Shown: in pieces, positions 29,726 to 38,848 of the stretch
Position numbering within the stretch: the first letter of the stretch is position 1
How the letters are laid out: every line of letters begins with the position of its first letter
Assembly: GCF_017168195.1 (NCBI RefSeq)
Contig: NZ_JADNYL010000003.1
Span: 310,001 to 374,000 of the forward strand
DNA length: 64,000 bases
Reading direction: 5' to 3'
Origin: Thalassotalea sp. G2M2-11
GTDB lineage: Bacteria; Pseudomonadota; Gammaproteobacteria; Enterobacterales; Alteromonadaceae
Position numbers and translations under genes: made by a program
The notes under the pieces: model-generated
Told to the model about the DNA's origin: nothing
The model's database searches: none
What the model saw: only the letters and a program-made list of their open reading frames with translations

Positions 29726-30736
29726 ATGTTTTATTCAGCAATACGTAATATTTTATTTCAATTTGATCCTGAAACCATTCATGAGTTAACCATTAAAGGG
29801 TTAAAGTCGACCGGATCAACACCTCTTAATTTTGCTTATAAACAGCAAGTCGCGAATAAACCCGTTCAAGTAATGGGCATACATTTTCCTAACCCTTGTG
29901 GTTTAGCGGCTGGATTAGATAAAAATGGTGAATGCATTAATGCTTTTGATGCCATGGGATTTGGCTTTGTTGAAGTTGGTACGGTAACACCTAGACCGCA
30001 ACCGGGTAATGATAAACCTCGGATATTTAGGTTACCTGAAGCGAATGCGGTGATTAATCGTATGGGCTTTAATAACAAGGGCGTTGACTATTTAGTTGAT
30101 CAAGTCAGAAAAGCTAAATTTAAAGGGGTTTTAGGGATAAATATTGGTAAAAATAAAGATACACCTGATGATAATGCCAAAGATGATTACATCTATTGCA
30201 TGCGCAAGGTTTATAATTTTGCCAGCTATATTACGGTGAATATTTCGTCGCCGAACACGCCAGGTTTACGCTCTTTGCAATATGGCGAAGCGCTAAATGA
30301 ATTGCTAAGTGCATTAAAAGCAGAACAAACTAGTTTAGCGAATCAATACGATAAATATGTCCCCATTGCCGTTAAAATCGCGCCAGATTTATCCGAAGAA
30401 GAAGTCAAATCAATTGCTGAATGTCTAATTACCAATGAGATTGATGGTGTTATTGCTACCAATACTACTTTATCGCGTGATGCCGTTGCCCATCTTGAAC
30501 ATGGCAATGAAGCCGGGGGCTTAAGTGGTGCGCCAGTGAAAGATTTAAGCACACAGGTTATTCGTTTATTAGCCACTGCACTTGATGATAAGTTGCCTAT
30601 TATAGGTGTTGGTGGTATCAGTTGTGGTGAAGATGCCAAAGAAAAAATTGCCGCAGGTGCTAAGTTAGTGCAAGTGTATACCGGGTTTATTTACCAAGGG
30701 CCTGAGCTGATTAAGGATATTGTTAAGGCGCTTTAG
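29726..30736 (+). CDS. pyrD: Dihydroorotate dehydrogenase (quinone), class 2
   Basis: A 336-residue membrane-associated flavoenzyme for the fourth step of pyrimidine synthesis, passing electrons to quinone. The N-terminal amphipathic region ([22 protein letters not shown]) is the quinone/membrane-binding extension of class 2. Motifs [28 protein letters not shown] and [11 protein letters not shown] (Ser174/175 region with the catalytic base) are present, and [21 protein letters not shown] binds FMN phosphate. Length equals E. coli PyrD (336). Confidence 0.97.
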   Translation: MFYSAIRNILFQFDPETIHELTIKGLKSTGSTPLNFAYKQQVANKPVQVMGIHFPNPCGLAAGLDKNGECINAFDAMGFGFVEVGTVTPRPQPGNDKPRIFRLPEANAVINRMGFNNKGVDYLVDQVRKAKFKGVLGINIGKNKDTPDDNAKDDYIYCMRKVYNFASYITVNISSPNTPGLRSLQYGEALNELLSALKAEQTSLANQYDKYVPIAVKIAPDLSEEEVKSIAECLITNEIDGVIATNTTLSRDAVAHLEHGNEAGGLSGAPVKDLSTQVIRLLATALDDKLPIIGVGGISCGEDAKEKIAAGAKLVQVYTGFIYQGPELIKDIVKAL

Positions 30737-30738
30737 TT

Positions 30739-30775
30739 ATAAAAGTTATCACAACTATCACAGTGTAACTTTTAT
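30739..30775 (+). terminator. Hairpin after pyrD
   Basis: ATAAAAGTTA (30739-30748) pairs with TAACTTTTAT (30766-30775), with a further CAC/GTG inside. The rest of the gap to 31098 is AT-rich and shows no gene. Confidence 0.65.
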
Positions 30776-31098
30776 CTTAACAGTGGCCATGTGTGGAATT
30801 AAGCGTTTAAGAAAATTAAACGCATGGCTGCTGGGCTTAGCTAATGTAAATTAGTTGGTCGGTTTCTTTGTTCAATTTAACCGTTAGCACTAATGACTAT
30901 TGGTTACTTACCTTTCATCTTGTATAACCTTCCGTTTAACTATTTCAGCTCAGCGAATTATTGCGCTTACAGTCACATTCAGTAATTATACTAATCTAAA
31001 AATAATAATGTTTGCTAAACCAAAAGGTTAAAACCACCTTTTCGCATGATGCAATCGTAGCACTTTAATCACTCTAATAAAAAATAGGCAATAATGAT

Positions 31099-34000
31099 AT
31101 GAAACGACTGGCCACAAGCTTGTTTATCTCAGTTGCGCTTGGCGCATCAGCCTCTGATGACCTTGCGTCTGATCCGCTGATTTTACAACCCGAGCTTAGT
31201 CCTGATGGGACGCAAATCGCTTTTAGCTATCAGGGCGATATTTGGACAATGCCAATTGCTGGCACTAAGGTAAATCGCTTAACCATACATGAAGGTTATG
31301 AGCATAACCCTAAATGGTCAAAGGATGGGGCGTCAATTGCCTTTAGTAGTGACCGTTTTGGTAACGATGATGTTTTTGTGATGTCTAGTGAAGGTGGGCG
31401 TCCTCAAAGATTAACTTATCATAGCGCACCAGATCGAGTCCTAGGTTTTGATAATGATAACAAGGTGTTATTTAACACGCGTCGTTTATATGCTGAGGTT
31501 GAAAGAGAATGGGAAATCTTTGGTGTTGAACAAGCTCGCCACGCGACAGAGTCTCGATTTATGGATGCGCTTGGTTTTGACGCCGTGGTATCACCAGATG
31601 GCAAAATGATCGCATTTGTGCGAGGCACTTGTCGCGTAGCACGTGAAGATTATCGTGGTCCAGCGAATCGTAATATTTGGATCTACCACGTTGATAAAGG
31701 AGAGTACGAGCAGTTAACAGACTTTGATGGCAATGATTTTATGCCTCAATGGTCAAGTAACAATGAACTGTATTTTATTTCTTCTAGAGCGGGCAAATAT
31801 AATGTATTTAAAACCGCGATAGGCTCAAAAAAAGTTGAGCAAATAACAGATGAACGTGAATTTGGTGTTGAGCACTTTAGTATTGATAATAATGCTGAAA
31901 ACCTGGTGTATCAGGCGGCAGATAAGGTGGCATTAATTGCCGATGGCCGTCAGCAGCGCTTGAAGTTGTCAATACCAACGGATTTTCGTTTTGACCCAGT
32001 GACGAATAAGTCGACTACAAATTCAATTGACGAATACAGCGTCTCACCAAATGGTAAGTTAGTTGCGTATGCGTTACGTGGTGACTTATACGTCAAGCGT
32101 AATGACAAAGAAGACAAACGTTCGGTTAGACTGACTACAGGGGCTGCGCGCGATCGCGATGTGGCGTGGTTAAATGATAATACCTTGTTATTTGTTTCGG
32201 ATCGAGATGGTCAAAATGATATTTTCTCATTATCGTCGGCAGATGACAGTGAAGCCAATATCTTTAGATCGTTGAAACACACAGTAAAGGCGCTAACTCG
32301 CACCGAAGCACAAGAACAATCGCCAGTGGTTTCGCCAGATAGCAAAAAAGTGGCTTATCAACAAGGGCGAGGAAAGTTAATCGTCAGTGATGTAACCGAT
32401 GAGCAAACATTTACGAACTCAGTAACCTTGTTAGACGGCTGGGCAACGCCAAGTGATGTTAGCTGGTCACCAGATAGTAATTGGCTGGCGTATTCAAAAA
32501 CCGATTTATCATTTAACAGTGAAGTATTTATTCATGCTGCAGATAATTCAACAGCACCTGTGAATGTTAGCATGCACCCTAAAGGCGATTATAGTCCGGT
32601 TTGGTCGCCAGATGGCAGCAAGCTTGGTTTTACGTCTATGCGTAATAATGGCGATTATGATATTTGGTTTGCTTGGTTAACAGAAAGTGATTGGCAACGC
32701 TCAAAAGAAGAATGGAAGCGTGATGAATTCGATGATAAACCAGCAGTTAAAACAGCAAAAGAAGACAAAGACAAAGAAGACGCAGACACACCTGAAAAAT
32801 CAAAAGACGATGAAAAAGCTACAGCATTGGCAATAGATTTGGATGGCATATACAAGCGTCTTCAACAGGTTACGCGTTTTGCTGGTAACGAGTCGACCTT
32901 AGTTTTTGATAAAAAAGGCGAACATATTTACTACGCAATTGGCGGCTCTGGTCGACAAAACTTTAAAATGGATCGTGATCTGTTCAAAATCAAATGGAAT
33001 GGTGAAGATAATAAGCGCGTGTTAAAAGGCAACAAAAAACCGCGTAGCTTAGCGTTGAGTAACGATGGAAAACAGTTATTCGCGCTGACGGGTAAAGGCA
33101 CGTTAGTTAAAGTCAAAACGAAAACTGACAAGTCTGAAACACTTAGTACGGTTTCTTTGCAAAGCATCGAGCATATGGCTGAACGCGCTCAAATCTTTGA
33201 TGAAGCATGGCAAGCGCTTAATGCTGGATTTTATGATCCCAAATTTCATGGTAATGACTGGCAAGCGCTGAAGAAACAATATCGTCCACTTGCTCTTAAA
33301 GCATCAACCAAAGAAGACTTTCAATACATTTTTAACCTGATGTTAGGTCAAGTGAACGCTAGCCACATGGGACTCTACCGTGGTGATAACCAAAAACAAA
33401 CGCAAAAAACGCGCACTGGCTTATTAGGTGTCGAAGTATTTGAGGTTACAGATGGTTTAACCGTTGCATCGGTACTGGCAAACAGCCCAGCGGCAAGAAA
33501 AGAAAGTAGCTTACTTGTTAATGATGTCATCACACATGTTAATCAAAAGCCTGTTAAAGATGCTAACTTATATGCATTACTCAATGGCCAAGGCAAAAAG
33601 CCTGTATTGCTTAATATTAAACGCTCAGGAGAAGCTAAGGAAGTTGTGATTTGGCCAACAACTAGCTTAGGCAACGAAAAGTATGATAATTGGGTTGAAA
33701 CTCGCCGTGCGCTGACGGATCAATATTCTGGTGGACGCCTAGGTTATTTGCATATCCGCGGCATGAATTGGACCAGCTTTGAACGATTTGAGCGTGAGTT
33801 AATGGCTGCTGGTTATGGCAAAGACGGCATCGTGATTGATGTTAGGTACAATGGCGGTGGTTGGACAACAGATTATCTGATGGCGGTACTAAATGTTAAA
33901 CAACACGCCTTTACCATCCCTCGCGGAGCCACTGATAACTTAGAGAAAAACTATAAGAAGTTTCGCAATGAATACCCGTATTCTGAGCGACTTCCTTTGT

Positions 34001-34332
34001 CAGCTTGGACCAAGCCATCAATTGCCATGAGCAATGAAAATAGCTATTCAAATGCTGAAATTTTCTCACATGCTTATAAAGCACTTGGTATTGGTAAGCT
34101 TGTCGGGCGTCCGACCTTTGGTGCCGTGATCAGTACAGGTGCACAAGGCTTAGTTGACGGTTCGGTTGTGAGAATGCCATTTAGAGGCTGGTGGGTAAAA
34201 GATTCAAATGCCAATATGGATTTCACCCCTGCAGAGCCTGATATTGAAGTATTTAACCCTCCGGCTTATAAAGCGAAAAATATCGACCCGCAGCTCAAAC
34301 GAGCGGTTGATGAGTTACTTAAATCTTTGTAA
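31099..34332 (+). CDS. Tricorn-like S41 peptidase with beta-propellers
   Basis: A 1077-residue exported protein. After a signal peptide (about residues 1-19) come WD40/TolB-like propeller repeats (for example LSPDGTQIAFSYQGDIW and WSPDGSKLGFTSMRNNGDYDIW). A charged Lys/Glu/Asp linker follows (about 548-575), then a second propeller part, a tricorn C1 helical domain, a PDZ domain (about 775-850) and the S41 catalytic core. The nucleophile region is NENSYSNAEIF (Ser982/Ser984) and the oxyanion segment is YNGGGWT. The order matches tricorn protease homologs, which process oligopeptides; bacterial exported ones are probably periplasmic. A terminator follows. Confidence 0.9.
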   Translation: MKRLATSLFISVALGASASDDLASDPLILQPELSPDGTQIAFSYQGDIWTMPIAGTKVNRLTIHEGYEHNPKWSKDGASIAFSSDRFGNDDVFVMSSEGGRPQRLTYHSAPDRVLGFDNDNKVLFNTRRLYAEVEREWEIFGVEQARHATESRFMDALGFDAVVSPDGKMIAFVRGTCRVAREDYRGPANRNIWIYHVDKGEYEQLTDFDGNDFMPQWSSNNELYFISSRAGKYNVFKTAIGSKKVEQITDEREFGVEHFSIDNNAENLVYQAADKVALIADGRQQRLKLSIPTDFRFDPVTNKSTTNSIDEYSVSPNGKLVAYALRGDLYVKRNDKEDKRSVRLTTGAARDRDVAWLNDNTLLFVSDRDGQNDIFSLSSADDSEANIFRSLKHTVKALTRTEAQEQSPVVSPDSKKVAYQQGRGKLIVSDVTDEQTFTNSVTLLDGWATPSDVSWSPDSNWLAYSKTDLSFNSEVFIHAADNSTAPVNVSMHPKGDYSPVWSPDGSKLGFTSMRNNGDYDIWFAWLTESDWQRSKEEWKRDEFDDKPAVKTAKEDKDKEDADTPEKSKDDEKATALAIDLDGIYKRLQQVTRFAGNESTLVFDKKGEHIYYAIGGSGRQNFKMDRDLFKIKWNGEDNKRVLKGNKKPRSLALSNDGKQLFALTGKGTLVKVKTKTDKSETLSTVSLQSIEHMAERAQIFDEAWQALNAGFYDPKFHGNDWQALKKQYRPLALKASTKEDFQYIFNLMLGQVNASHMGLYRGDNQKQTQKTRTGLLGVEVFEVTDGLTVASVLANSPAARKESSLLVNDVITHVNQKPVKDANLYALLNGQGKKPVLLNIKRSGEAKEVVIWPTTSLGNEKYDNWVETRRALTDQYSGGRLGYLHIRGMNWTSFERFERELMAAGYGKDGIVIDVRYNGGGWTTDYLMAVLNVKQHAFTIPRGATDNLEKNYKKFRNEYPYSERLPLSAWTKPSIAMSNENSYSNAEIFSHAYKALGIGKLVGRPTFGAVISTGAQGLVDGSVVRMPFRGWWVKDSNANMDFTPAEPDIEVFNPPAYKAKNIDPQLKRAVDELLKSL

Positions 34333-34353
34333 AGCTGAGTAAAGAATAGTGAT

Positions 34354-34384
34354 AAAAAAGGTGAGCAAGTTACTCACCTTTTTT
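34354..34384 (+). terminator. Intrinsic terminator after tricorn-like gene
   Basis: AAAAAAGGTGAG (34354-34365) pairs with CTCACCTTTTTT (34373-34384); the A/T flanks make it potentially bidirectional. Confidence 0.9.
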
Positions 34385-34560
34385 ATGCTCGCTGTGAAGT
34401 GGTGAATTTTTGATTAAATACCGATCGGTTTAAACGGTAGTTAATTTGTAGTGGTTTATCTCTGATCCTATTGTTTTAATGAATCGGTTTACATTCTCTG
34501 ACAAGCGGCTATGAGTTGATTGATCTTCCCTAAATAATGTAGACATCTTTTATTTAAAAA

Positions 34561-34592
34561 ATCAGAAAATCAGAAAATCAGAAAATCAGAAG
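34561..34592. repeat. Tandem 8-bp repeat, four copies
   Basis: ATCAGAAA occurs in three exact tandem copies plus a fourth with one change. It lies 90 bp upstream of the metalloprotease gene, at the left edge of the accessory region. Confidence 0.85.
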
Positions 34593-34681
34593 ATAATAAG
34601 TTTTTATGGTGTACACAATACAATACCTATAATATTGATTTTTTAGAATGCAAAATCATTATTTATAATACAGGGGGTAAT

Positions 34682-37504
34682 ATGGATTTTAGGGAAGACT
34701 TAAAATATGGATTGTTACATTTTATTAATAAATTGATACAGGTATCTTTTTCAACAGTGAATCAATTTCAATTAATCCGTATACTGAAAATTGTATGTTT
34801 AGCCTCAAGTTTATTAATAGTAAACCACTCATTAGCTAAACGTTTGGAACATCAGTTATGGAGTTTCAATACAGACTCTGTCTCAAAACCCCGAACTCTA
34901 GTTAGTTCACAAACAAATATTGCAACTCAGCGTTCTGTTAATATCGGTGATACGTTGATTTTGCCTGTATCAGAAAATATTCAATATAAAGCGATAGTTA
35001 CAAACATTGTTGTAAATAATAAAAGCCTTACATTCCAAGCAAAAATAGAAGGGAAGAAAGGGCAATATGTAATTGTAACTCAGGGCGATGAACATAGTTT
35101 TGCGACAATATCTTTATCGAATGAAGTGTATCAATTTCATATTTTGAATGGAGTTGTTGTAAACAATAGTATCAAAAATAGTGCTAATAGTATTTTGGCA
35201 AATGATATTCATCAGCAAGACATTAAACCTATTAAACAAAAGCAAGACATCACTCACTTTAACTCTCTTATCGATAGTTCCAATAGTGACCTACAACAAA
35301 AAGTTGATTCTAATGAAATAGCTAAAGTAGATTTAATGGCTGTCTACACTGATAGAATGGCAGAGGCATATAATGGAGAGCCGTTAACTCGAATTCAGCA
35401 CTTAGTTAATTTAACAAATCAAATTTTTGAAGACAGTGGAGTCTTAATTCATTTAAACCTTGTCCACAGTGAATCTGTTGATTATGAAGTATCAGACGTT
35501 AGTATTGCTATGGACAAACTGACATATAATAGCTTCCCATTTGACGGTGCAATTAGAAAGAATCGGTTTGAAAAAAGAGCGGATCTATTTGTGCTATTTG
35601 ACATTGGACTTTTTACTAAAAGAGGTGGTGAACTTGTTTCTGGACAAGCATCGTTACCAGTAAGAGGAGATGTTACTAATAAATATGATCGATTAACGGT
35701 TTCATTGGTGTCAGCAAATTCTAGCGATTCAGTTTTTATTCATGAAATAGGGCATAACCTTGGCCTAAAGCACTCAAGAAAACAAATAATAGGTGATAGC
35801 CCTCCGCCTACTTTTCCTTACGCATTGGGATATGGTATCGATACAGAATTTACTACAATTATGGCTTACCCTAGTGCATTTAACGGAGCTCCTCAATTAT
35901 TAAAGTTCTCTTCTCCTTTGATTGACTGTTTAGGGTATCCCTGCGGTGTAGACGCTGATATTGACCCATTAAATGGAGCTGATGCAGTGAGGGCACTTAA
36001 TGAAATGAGATTTGCGGCACAGGATGCACTAGACTCATCCATTTCTGCTTCTGAAATAAGTGAATTTGTAAATAATACTAGTGGTAGTTGCGAGATTGAA
36101 CTTCCTTTTGATTTAAAACCGTATTACACGGAGCAAGTGAACAGTATTTACTGTGAAGAAAACAACATGGAAGTATATGAATATTTGAAGACTAACACTT
36201 TTAAATATCTAAGTTTTTTTGATTATGTTGGTAACGGAACCTCATTAGCTGTAGACGAGATAATAACAGGGTTTGGAAGTTATTTGTCTTATTTAACGCT
36301 AAAAAACACTTTGCCAACTGGATTGTCTTCAATATCTAAATTCCCTTTTCTTCAAGGGCTTACAATAGAAGGTAGTCAATTAACTGATGAAAATATTACA
36401 TCCATAGACTTTTCTGTTTTTAAAAACCTTACGGATTTTTCCATGCCTAATAATCTATTGACAGCGATTGACTTTATAAAGGATAGAGAACAAATCCACA
36501 ATTTGGACTTTAGCAATAATGGCATTTCATCAATAGAGGTATTAAATAGCATCGAGTGGCATGAACTAAATTCTTCTATTAACTTATCCTATAACCCAAT
36601 ACAAGATTTATCGCCATTGAAGTCTTTAAAGCTAGTTAATGACCTCTGGCGACTTGATATTTCAGGCCTGGGTATTACAAACGAGCATGACTTACTTGAA
36701 TATACACCTAATCAAGGAGTTGTAAATTTGCTCATTAATGATAACGAGTTGACTCAAGTGCCAGATTTAAGTGCTCTGCTTTTAGTTGAAAACCCAATAT
36801 TAGCTCTTGAACTAAAAGGTAATTATATTCAAAACATTCATAATGATGATTGGCTGACAGAAATAGATTGGTTGGATCTGGCAAATAATAACATTTATGA
36901 CATCTCTTCTATATTGAATTTTAGTGGCTGGTTTTTAAATTTAAACGGAAATCCCATTTTTTGCTGGCAAAAGAATTTGATAATAGAACATTTTGTAGAA
37001 TTAGGTAAATCCAATGAAAACGGGGTTTCATTGTCTATAGATGATGAGTGTAGTTTAGATTCTGATCATGATTTAATGCCAGATGATTGGGAGTCTAATT
37101 ATGGTTTTGATCCTCAAGATCCAGAAGATGCACAATTAGATAGTGATAATGATGGGTATACTAATTTAGAGGAGTTTAGAAACAACACTGAACCTACAGA
37201 TAGCGACGGTGATGGAGTTTTAGATTCTGAGGATGCTTTTCCACTTGATGCAAGCGAATCTGTAGATACAGATGGAGATGGCATTGGTAACAATGCTGAT
37301 ACCGATGATGATGGTGATGGAGTACCTGATAGCTCTGATGCCTACCCTTTAGACTCTTCACTCAGTTCTAATCCAAATACTACAAATAATTCAACTTCAT
37401 CTAGTAATTCTGGTGGTGGAGGTAGTATGTATATTTTATTATTTTTGTTGTTTTTGAGTTTGTTTATAAGATTGAAGTATAGAAGTACAAAGAGAATGAG
37501 CTAG
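34682..37504 (+). CDS. Secreted LRR metalloprotease with TSP3 repeats and GlyGly-CTERM anchor
   Basis: A 940-residue surface or secreted protein. A hydrophobic export segment lies at about residues 36-52 after an unusually long charged N-terminus. A metzincin zinc site, HEIGHNLGLKH, is near residue 358, with a reprolysin-like domain around it and a following Met-turn candidate (TTIMAYPSAF). Leucine-rich repeats of the SDS22/internalin type span about 520-780. Calcium-binding TSP3 repeats (DTDGDGIGNNADTDDDGDG) are near 800-900. The C-terminus is a GlyGly-CTERM signal: GGGG, a hydrophobic helix, then RLKYRSTKR, recognised by rhombosortase. GGGGG precedes the ATG. It is AT-rich and borders the cassette array, so it may itself be cassette cargo. 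Confidence 0.85.
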   Translation: MDFREDLKYGLLHFINKLIQVSFSTVNQFQLIRILKIVCLASSLLIVNHSLAKRLEHQLWSFNTDSVSKPRTLVSSQTNIATQRSVNIGDTLILPVSENIQYKAIVTNIVVNNKSLTFQAKIEGKKGQYVIVTQGDEHSFATISLSNEVYQFHILNGVVVNNSIKNSANSILANDIHQQDIKPIKQKQDITHFNSLIDSSNSDLQQKVDSNEIAKVDLMAVYTDRMAEAYNGEPLTRIQHLVNLTNQIFEDSGVLIHLNLVHSESVDYEVSDVSIAMDKLTYNSFPFDGAIRKNRFEKRADLFVLFDIGLFTKRGGELVSGQASLPVRGDVTNKYDRLTVSLVSANSSDSVFIHEIGHNLGLKHSRKQIIGDSPPPTFPYALGYGIDTEFTTIMAYPSAFNGAPQLLKFSSPLIDCLGYPCGVDADIDPLNGADAVRALNEMRFAAQDALDSSISASEISEFVNNTSGSCEIELPFDLKPYYTEQVNSIYCEENNMEVYEYLKTNTFKYLSFFDYVGNGTSLAVDEIITGFGSYLSYLTLKNTLPTGLSSISKFPFLQGLTIEGSQLTDENITSIDFSVFKNLTDFSMPNNLLTAIDFIKDREQIHNLDFSNNGISSIEVLNSIEWHELNSSINLSYNPIQDLSPLKSLKLVNDLWRLDISGLGITNEHDLLEYTPNQGVVNLLINDNELTQVPDLSALLLVENPILALELKGNYIQNIHNDDWLTEIDWLDLANNNIYDISSILNFSGWFLNLNGNPIFCWQKNLIIEHFVELGKSNENGVSLSIDDECSLDSDHDLMPDDWESNYGFDPQDPEDAQLDSDNDGYTNLEEFRNNTEPTDSDGDGVLDSEDAFPLDASESVDTDGDGIGNNADTDDDGDGVPDSSDAYPLDSSLSSNPNTTNNSTSSSNSGGGGSMYILLFLLFLSLFIRLKYRSTKRMS

Positions 37505-37576
37505 TTTGTGTTTTATTGATTTTTGAATTGATTAGATTTTTATTGTATACATAATGCCTACATTAAAAGACACAAG

Positions 37577-37637
37577 CATAACAACTTGTTGATAAATAAG
37601 TCAATTGTCTTATATTAAAACTAATAAGCTGTTATAT
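37577..37637 (+). other. Candidate short attC (leftmost)
   Basis: GCATAACAACTT at the left pairs with AAGCTGTTAT at the right, with an inner ATAAG/CTTAT stem, giving a 61-bp attC-like fold. It has none of the shared core of the other sites and is less certain; it could instead be a diverged attI or a foreign attC. Confidence 0.45.
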
Positions 37638-37653
37638 AACAAGGAAAGTTTGA

Positions 37654-38001
37654 TTGAAGCCCGAAATAAAAAACTACGATTGCACAGACTATGATCCCAT
37701 CGACACATATCAGTTTAATGTTCCTTGTGATGTCGATTTTTGGATGAACTTCACAATAGGCCCTGTAGGCTTTGATGGTGGCGACAATTTTCAAGTACGA
37801 GTAGCAACTTATGGGACTATAGGACTTAAAGAATCTATTCAATATTGTATCTTATTAGATGAATATTCTTTCTCTCAAGTTCTGTCAAAAGTATCTGAAT
37901 TCCTTGCTAAAAGCGAAGGTCAAAACTGGGATGAGGTTGCAACGAAACTCGCTGAATATATGCTCTGGGAGTTCCAAGACTACAAACCATATAATGGGTA
38001 G
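37654..38001 (+). CDS. Imm8-like immunity protein (cassette gene)
   Basis: A 115-residue soluble protein resembling the Imm8 family of polymorphic-toxin immunity proteins: DVDFWMNFTIGPVGFDGGDNFQVRVATY near the N-terminus and NWDEVATKLAEYMLWEFQDY at the C-terminus. Imm8 members typically show a GPxGxxGxxxF...V segment and a W-E-F-x-D-Y end. TTG is chosen as start because AAGGAAAG lies 5 bp upstream and no ATG is in frame. It is the first clear cassette, between attC-like sites at 37577-37637 and 38009-38113. No cognate toxin is seen nearby. Family assignment is from recalled pattern, not a search. Confidence 0.7.
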   Translation: MKPEIKNYDCTDYDPIDTYQFNVPCDVDFWMNFTIGPVGFDGGDNFQVRVATYGTIGLKESIQYCILLDEYSFSQVLSKVSEFLAKSEGQNWDEVATKLAEYMLWEFQDYKPYNG

Positions 38002-38008
38002 TAATTGT

Positions 38009-38113
38009 TATATAACAAGGCGTTTAAAAAATCGGACACCGTAATGCTTGCTCGGTTCCGCTTCGCTTCACATTTTAGCAAGCATTACTAAGCCGTTTAA
38101 CGCGGCGTTATGT
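38009..38113 (+). other. attC recombination site
   Basis: The site runs from TATAACAAGGCGTTTAAA to GCCGTTTAACGCGGCGTTATGT. The outer arms are complementary (AACAAGGCG/CGGCGTT and GTTTAAA/GTTTAA types). The inner arms AATGCTTGCT and AGCAAGCATT are perfect complements around the conserved core. Confidence 0.88.
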
Positions 38114-38127
38114 ATCTAGGAGTAGTT

Positions 38128-38508
38128 TTGAGTTCACGGTTTAATAAAAAAGCATTAATTCGTTGGAAGGTCTATATTGATCGCTCAAAAATGTATATCG
38201 GATATGTACAATTCTTACTTATTATTTTTGTTTTCATAAAGTCATTAGGTGATAACCCTGTAACAAATTTTGTGTTTAACAGCCCACTAATCGCTGTACC
38301 GATTATTTTAATCATTTTTGTATTAGCTTCTTTGGTGCTCGGTTATTTAGATTCTAGGCTTGGGTTTCGTGAAGAAGAAATTAGAAATCACTCTAGGTCT
38401 AACCCTGTGTTAATGGATATTCAAAAATCTTTGGCTGAGTTAAATGAAAAGGTTTCTAGAATAGAACAAGATAACAAGAAGATTAAACCTAGTGAAAAAG
38501 ATACATAA
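38128..38508 (+). CDS. Small two-helix membrane protein with coiled-coil tail (cassette gene)
   Basis: A 126-residue protein of unknown function. Two hydrophobic segments (about residues 20-40 and 52-75) are followed by a charged tail with a short coiled coil (LAELNEKVSRIEQDNKK). The preferred start is TTG at 38128, because AGGAG lies 5 bp upstream. The in-frame ATG at 38110 lies within attC and lacks a ribosome site. The stop overlaps the next attC, as is common in cassettes. I recognise no family. Confidence 0.75.
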   Translation: MSSRFNKKALIRWKVYIDRSKMYIGYVQFLLIIFVFIKSLGDNPVTNFVFNSPLIAVPIILIIFVLASLVLGYLDSRLGFREEEIRNHSRSNPVLMDIQKSLAELNEKVSRIEQDNKKIKPSEKDT

Positions 38509-38596
38509 CAAACGCATTAAAAATGGACGTCTAAAGCTTGGCTGGCGCTCATTCTTCGCTAATTTTAGCCAAGCTTTTTCCGCCCCTTATGCGGGC
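38503..38596 (+). other. attC site, left part (split by IS1111-type element)
   Basis: The part running from CATAACAAACGCATTAA to CCGCCCCTTATGCGGGC remains. The missing end GTTATGA is found at 39952-39958 beyond the IS. Joining them restores GCGGGC-GTTATG, a normal attC end. The inner arms AAGCTTGGCT and AGCCAAGCTT are perfect complements. Confidence 0.85.
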
Positions 38597-38610
38597 TACA
38601 TGGACTCCCC

Positions 38611-38848
38611 TTTGTCAAGCACAAGCAGTTTCTGACAACAAGAAGATCTGACAGCAGCTCTACATTCGGCGTTTGTTAGCTATTTACGCTATCGCCCTGA
38701 TGATTTGCGCTTGAGCATTGCCTCATTCGTTAAACAGTATTTAAATACTTCCCGACTAAACAGGCTTTTATGCTCTCGGTCTGACCGTGTTATCGTCACT
38801 TGCTAATGCTAAACCTCGGTGGGGTTAACCGCTTGGTTTACGTTTTAT
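38611..38848 (-). ncRNA. Candidate seekRNA/bridge RNA region of the IS1111-type element
   Basis: In IS1111-group elements the guide RNA is encoded between the transposase stop and the right end, on the transposase strand. This 238-bp stretch is in that position and has no ORF. It contains CATTCGTTA at 38724-38732, identical to the IS/target junction at 39947-39955. It also has GGCGTT at 38668-38673, which spans the target cut, and CTACAT at 38660-38665, identical to the other junction. Exact RNA ends and fold are not determined. Confidence 0.6.

Noticed and set aside
34561-34592. Short tandem repeats considered as iterons or a CRISPR start
   Set aside because: Only four 8-bp units with no spacers, no replication gene and no origin features nearby.
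34386-34681. Possible attI site or integron integrase region
   Set aside because: No intI coding sequence on either strand and no convincing core site; only the tandem repeat and AT-rich DNA.
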